Below, in pieces: positions 60,901 to 64,000 of a stretch of DNA of 64,000 nucleotides (positions are counted from its first letter, which is position 1; every line of letters begins with the position of its first letter). Origin of the DNA: Helopsaltes ochotensis (lineage: Eukaryota > Chordata > Aves > Passeriformes > Locustellidae); NCBI GenBank assembly GCA_013400155.1, contig VXBM01000093.1, forward strand, positions 1,129,127 through 1,193,126, in the 5' to 3' direction. The translations under genes and the position numbers were made by a program. The notes under the pieces were generated by a model. It saw only the letters and a list, made by a program, of their open reading frames with translations, searched no databases and was not told the origin of the DNA.

Positions 60901-61413
60901 ACTCCACAGGGGCGCACACAGGGCTGTGGAAAGCACCGTGCTGGGATCCCAAGGCAGTGTGGAGGGGAGGCTGGGCTAATGCCTCTGCCTCTAATGCAGG
61001 TCACTTCCTCTCCGGATCCCAGCAAAAGTGACTTATTACAGGAGCTTATAAAATCCCCCTGAAGAATAATTGCAAAATGAAACAAATTGCGTTAAGTGGT
61101 GGCCAATAATTTCACCAGGGACACCAGGGCTATTAGACCAGCCAGGAAGGTCCTCGTTTCCCCTCCACTCTCCTCCAGCTGGGACAAGCCCTGTCTAAGG
61201 GGCAATGTCATCAAAGCGTGTGTTTAAGGGGTGATTAATTGTGTCTCCATCAAAGGGGAGCTGAAATCTGTCTGCCCAGATCTGTATGTTTGTGGCAGTG
61301 GGCATATCCCAGCAGTGGGGGTCATCCCTGAGCTGCCAGACAGACACCCACAGACCTGCTCCCAGCACTCCTCTATCCATGCAGTTAACAAGTCTTTCCA
61401 AGATATATGAAGC
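57939..61413. other. unique non-coding DNA
   Basis: Starts with a unique stretch (57950-58140) with retained CpGs. T-rich low complexity follows at 58275-58353, then AT-rich unique DNA to about 59060 and a purine tract at 59163-59210. From 59500 to 61200 the base composition is mixed to GC-richer. A 193-codon plus-strand frame (59122-59703) begins in the purine tract and has no domain character. No exon is called. Confidence 0.5.
59163..59210 (+). repeat. purine (GA/A)n low-complexity tract
   Basis: AAGAGAGCGAGAGA-type units pass into GGGG and a run of about 12 A. Confidence 0.85.
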
Positions 61414-61749
61414 NNNNNNNNNNNNNNNNNNNNNNNNNNNNNNNNNNNNNNNNNNNNNNNNNNNNNNNNNNNNNNNNNNNNNNNNNNNNNNNNNNNNNNN
61501 NNNNNNNNNNNNNNNNNNNNNNNNNNNNNNNNNNNNNNNNNNNNNNNNNNNNNNNNNNNNNNNNNNNNNNNNNNNNNNNNNNNNNNNNNNNNNNNNNNNN
61601 NNNNNNNNNNNNNNNNNNNNNNNNNNNNNNNNNNNNNNNNNNNNNNNNNNNNNNNNNNNNNNNNNNNNNNNNNNNNNNNNNNNNNNNNNNNNNNNNNNNN
61701 NNNNNNNNNNNNNNNNNNNNNNNNNNNNNNNNNNNNNNNNNNNNNNNNN
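61414..61749. other. assembly gap (336 N)
   Basis: A continuous run of N. Open frames spanning it are meaningless. Confidence 0.99.
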
Positions 61750-61879
61750 AAAAAATAACCCAGCACACTCCCTCCTCCTTTCCCCTCTTCCTTAAAAAAA
61801 AAAAAAATCACAGAAGTGATGAAAAATGGGCCATGTGTAAAGAACTGCAGACCCCAGGGGTAGCTCTAGATTGAACTCC
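61750..61879. other. short non-coding segment after the gap
   Basis: Begins with a short A-run at the gap edge and includes an A-run near 61794-61807. Nothing recognised. Confidence 0.5.
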
Positions 61880-62165
61880 CTATTTATACACAGTTTTACA
61901 TTATTATTTACTACAGTAATCAATGTAAAAACACTGCCTACCCTAGCAACCCCTGTGTCATATGGTGTGTATACATCACCTCTGGGAAGCGGGTCAGCTC
62001 TATAAAGAAAATCAGCCATATTTAATGTGAAACTCTGTAGTTTTTACAATGTTTTTAAAAATGTTTTACAACATGTAGAAATGCTTCCATAAAAGCACAC
62101 TTATTAATCCCAGTTTTAAGCTGTCTTTTTAAGTGGAATTTTCTTACACAAATATTTTCCTTGTC
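61880..62165. other. candidate conserved non-coding element
   Basis: AT-rich, unique, repeat-free sequence with ATTA cores and two isolated CpGs around 61990. Enhancer-like by composition only. Confidence 0.25.
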
Positions 62166-63267
62166 TCCCCACTACTCTCTGCCCCTCCTTTTAAATAAGG
62201 TTATAATAGAAAAAGAACCGGGTACTAAGATAGGGAAGGCACTGTCCACCTCCAATAGACTCCTAATTTCCCCCCAGAAGGTGCAGGGAAGGAAGATGGT
62301 TGCCATTCCCAGAGGAGATAACTCTCCTGGCACTATCAGCAATAGGGGATATTTGCAGGATTTAACATGTTTTCTTATGTTTACCCCAAAGACATATCCC
62401 CAAAGACTGAGAGCCTTTGCACCAAATGTGAAGTTCTCAACCAAGAAGCTTAAATTAGGAACCTAACTGGGCCCCTTCCCCTGCTGAGGAGGGCTTCCCA
62501 AAACTCAGGTCTGAATTGCCCTCTGGAGATGCCTGTCCCTTATTAATGCTGGAAAGACTTGAGTAATTACGTGTCTAATTTAGGAACAGGACGCAAAGCA
62601 AAGCCAGACCCTATTCCTGGAGACGTCTCCCTACTCTGTACCCACCACCACGCCCCGTTGGAGGCCCAGGAGGGCTGGCTGCCCATCCCACTGCGCCCAC
62701 AGCTCTGCCACCCCCTGAGCTTCCCACCGTGGGATCAGAGCTACCGCAGCTCCAACTGAGAGGGGACATCCTCATGCCTCAATCCAGCCCTGACAGCAGC
62801 GCTTCAGCTCCTGGCTACTCATGGAGCTGCAACTCATTCCTTCACTCCTGGAGAGGAGCAGAGAGGCACCAGCAACACGCAGCAAAGGCACCGCTCCCAC
62901 AGCAGAGAATCTGGGCACTGCAGGTGTGACTGCAGTGCTGTCAGAAATCCCAGGACGGCCCAGCAGACCCCCGCATGTGTGCCCTGGAAAGGCTGTGGTC
63001 CTCACACAGCCTTCCCACCTCAGTGAAGTGGCAGTCACATGAGTGAAATCCGTTTTTTCAAGATCATTCTCAAGTCTGGTAGCATCTTTGAGGAGCATCA
63101 CGGAGCAGGAAAACACTATACAAACAACAGCTCAGGATTACTGCTTTTGAGATGACCCATATATTAAAATGCAAGTCCATTGCATTGGCATTTAAGGTTT
63201 TTATCAGACAGATAAATATAAATTAACTCTCAGGAAAAAAAAAAAGCTTCCCTGTCCACCTCCATTG
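62166..63267. other. unique non-coding DNA
   Basis: No recognised exon or repeat family. The part at 62640-63020 is GC-richer, and open frames of 66-114 codons there look like chance. A short A-run lies at 63235-63245. Confidence 0.5.
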
Positions 63268-63382
63268 CTAATCCTTGGAGTAACAGCCCATTTTACAGAG
63301 AGCAAAACTGAGACACGAGAACTTGGTAACTTGCCTGAGGTTACACATTTTTAATAAATCCTGACAGCCAGTGTTCAAATGC
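63268..63382 (+). mobile_element. ancient MIR SINE fragment
   Basis: The segment follows the core and 3' half of MIR on the plus strand. 'cccattttacagagagcaaa' corresponds to the MIR 'ccattttacagatgaggaaa' part. 'actgagacacgagaacttgg' then 'taacttgcctgaggttacac' corresponds to the 'actgaggcacagagaggtta...acttgcccaaggtcacac' part. The closing 'gacagccagtgttcaaatgc' parallels 'ggcagagccaggattcaaac'. The tRNA-derived 5' end is missing. MIR amplified before the mammal-bird split, so this copy is very old. Confidence 0.68.
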
Positions 63383-64000
63383 ATCACATCTTTACAATAA
63401 AGACTGGATGCTGCAAAGTTTCGTTAATGGGGGACAGAATTGCTGGTCCCTGCCATCTGGCTGAACCTATTCACACCCACCACCAGCCTCATCTCTGTAA
63501 TAAGCTTGACCTCTGTGGTGGGGGGATGCTGTTTATCTTCCCCGCTCTGCGACCCCACTCCGCAGCTTCCCTGGCTGCTCCTTCATTGGACCCAGATTTC
63601 CACCCTGCCTGCTGTTTTTCCAGCAGTAGCATTTTGGCTCCTGGCAGACTGGAGAGACATTTCTGTCGGCAGCTCAGGAATTCCCTTTGTGTCTTTCCTG
63701 AGTTTAGGCTCACCTTGATGCTAGACTCTGACCCCGCTTTAATGCAGAGGAATGTGTGAAAAATTTATTCCCCTTTTCATTAAGAACTCATTTAAATTCA
63801 CCAAAAGGTGACCCGGCTCCCTCCACTGTGGCCACATTGTTCTCTGAGAAGCTATTTTATTTCTGACTTAGAGTTCAGCTGAACAGTGAGATCTCGCTTC
63901 CAGTGATTCAATAGTTTAATTTTTAGCATTGATGATGAATAAAATGATGCAGAGATATGTTTGAGGTACGTTTCTTATACTCATAAACAGTTTGACCAGC
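63383..64000. other. unique non-coding DNA to the window end
   Basis: No exon is recognised. A 126-codon plus-strand frame (63379-63759) overlaps the MIR end and looks like chance. The last 200 bases are AT-rich. Confidence 0.5.

Noticed and set aside
61224..61874. Open frames spanning the N gap
   Set aside because: They consist mostly of undetermined residues and are an artefact of the gap.
1..64000. CRISPR arrays, bacterial operons, tRNA or rRNA genes, prophage
   Set aside because: No regularly spaced repeats, cloverleaf-like text, ribosome binding sites or dense gene packing are present. The CR1, MIR and LTR content shows vertebrate nuclear DNA.

Overview
The window reads as non-coding vertebrate nuclear DNA from a bird, probably a songbird. 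The bird assignment rests on several 3' ends of CR1 LINE retrotransposons, the dominant avian LINE, including near-consensus tails at about 22.0, 30.1 and 35.7 kb. Two solo endogenous-retrovirus LTRs of an avian style support it. The songbird placement is inference from the look of those LTRs. Sparse repeats, isochore-like base composition, two runs of N and long homopolymers fit a draft eukaryotic assembly. No operons, ribosome binding sites, tRNA, rRNA or CRISPR are visible.

I recognise no protein-coding exon. The longest open frame is about 234 codons (29376-30080, minus). Like the other 100-200 codon frames it has low-complexity, non-domain-like translation, no visible splice framework and no family resemblance, so I treat these as chance. 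The window is best described as intergenic or deep-intronic sequence.

Layout. 0-8 kb: unique DNA with an ancient CR1 (4.1-4.6 kb), a minus-strand solo LTR (6.27-6.56 kb) and AT-rich blocks resembling conserved non-coding elements. 8-9 kb: a GC-richer block holding an 11-bp minisatellite. 9.8-11.7 kb: AT-rich blocks with the look of developmental enhancers. 12.55 kb: a 10-N gap followed by 93 A. 13.76-14.07 kb: a plus-strand solo LTR. 17-36 kb: mostly unique sequence with five CR1 remnants. 39-46 kb: a 61-A homopolymer, a run of seven G-tracts and a pyrimidine tract. 47.2-47.8 kb: a modest CpG-rich patch next to a dense cluster of ATTA/TAAT cores. 57.6-57.94 kb: the strongest regulatory-looking locus, a compact CpG island followed by a tight G-quadruplex motif. 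61.4-61.75 kb: a 336-N gap. 63.27-63.38 kb: an ancient MIR SINE fragment.

No genes are present to work together. The most gene-related signal is the 57.6 kb CpG island, which may mark an unannotated promoter, first exon or CpG-rich enhancer. The AT-rich blocks are enhancer candidates proposed from composition only; cross-species alignment would decide them. I found nothing that I can honestly call a new biological system.
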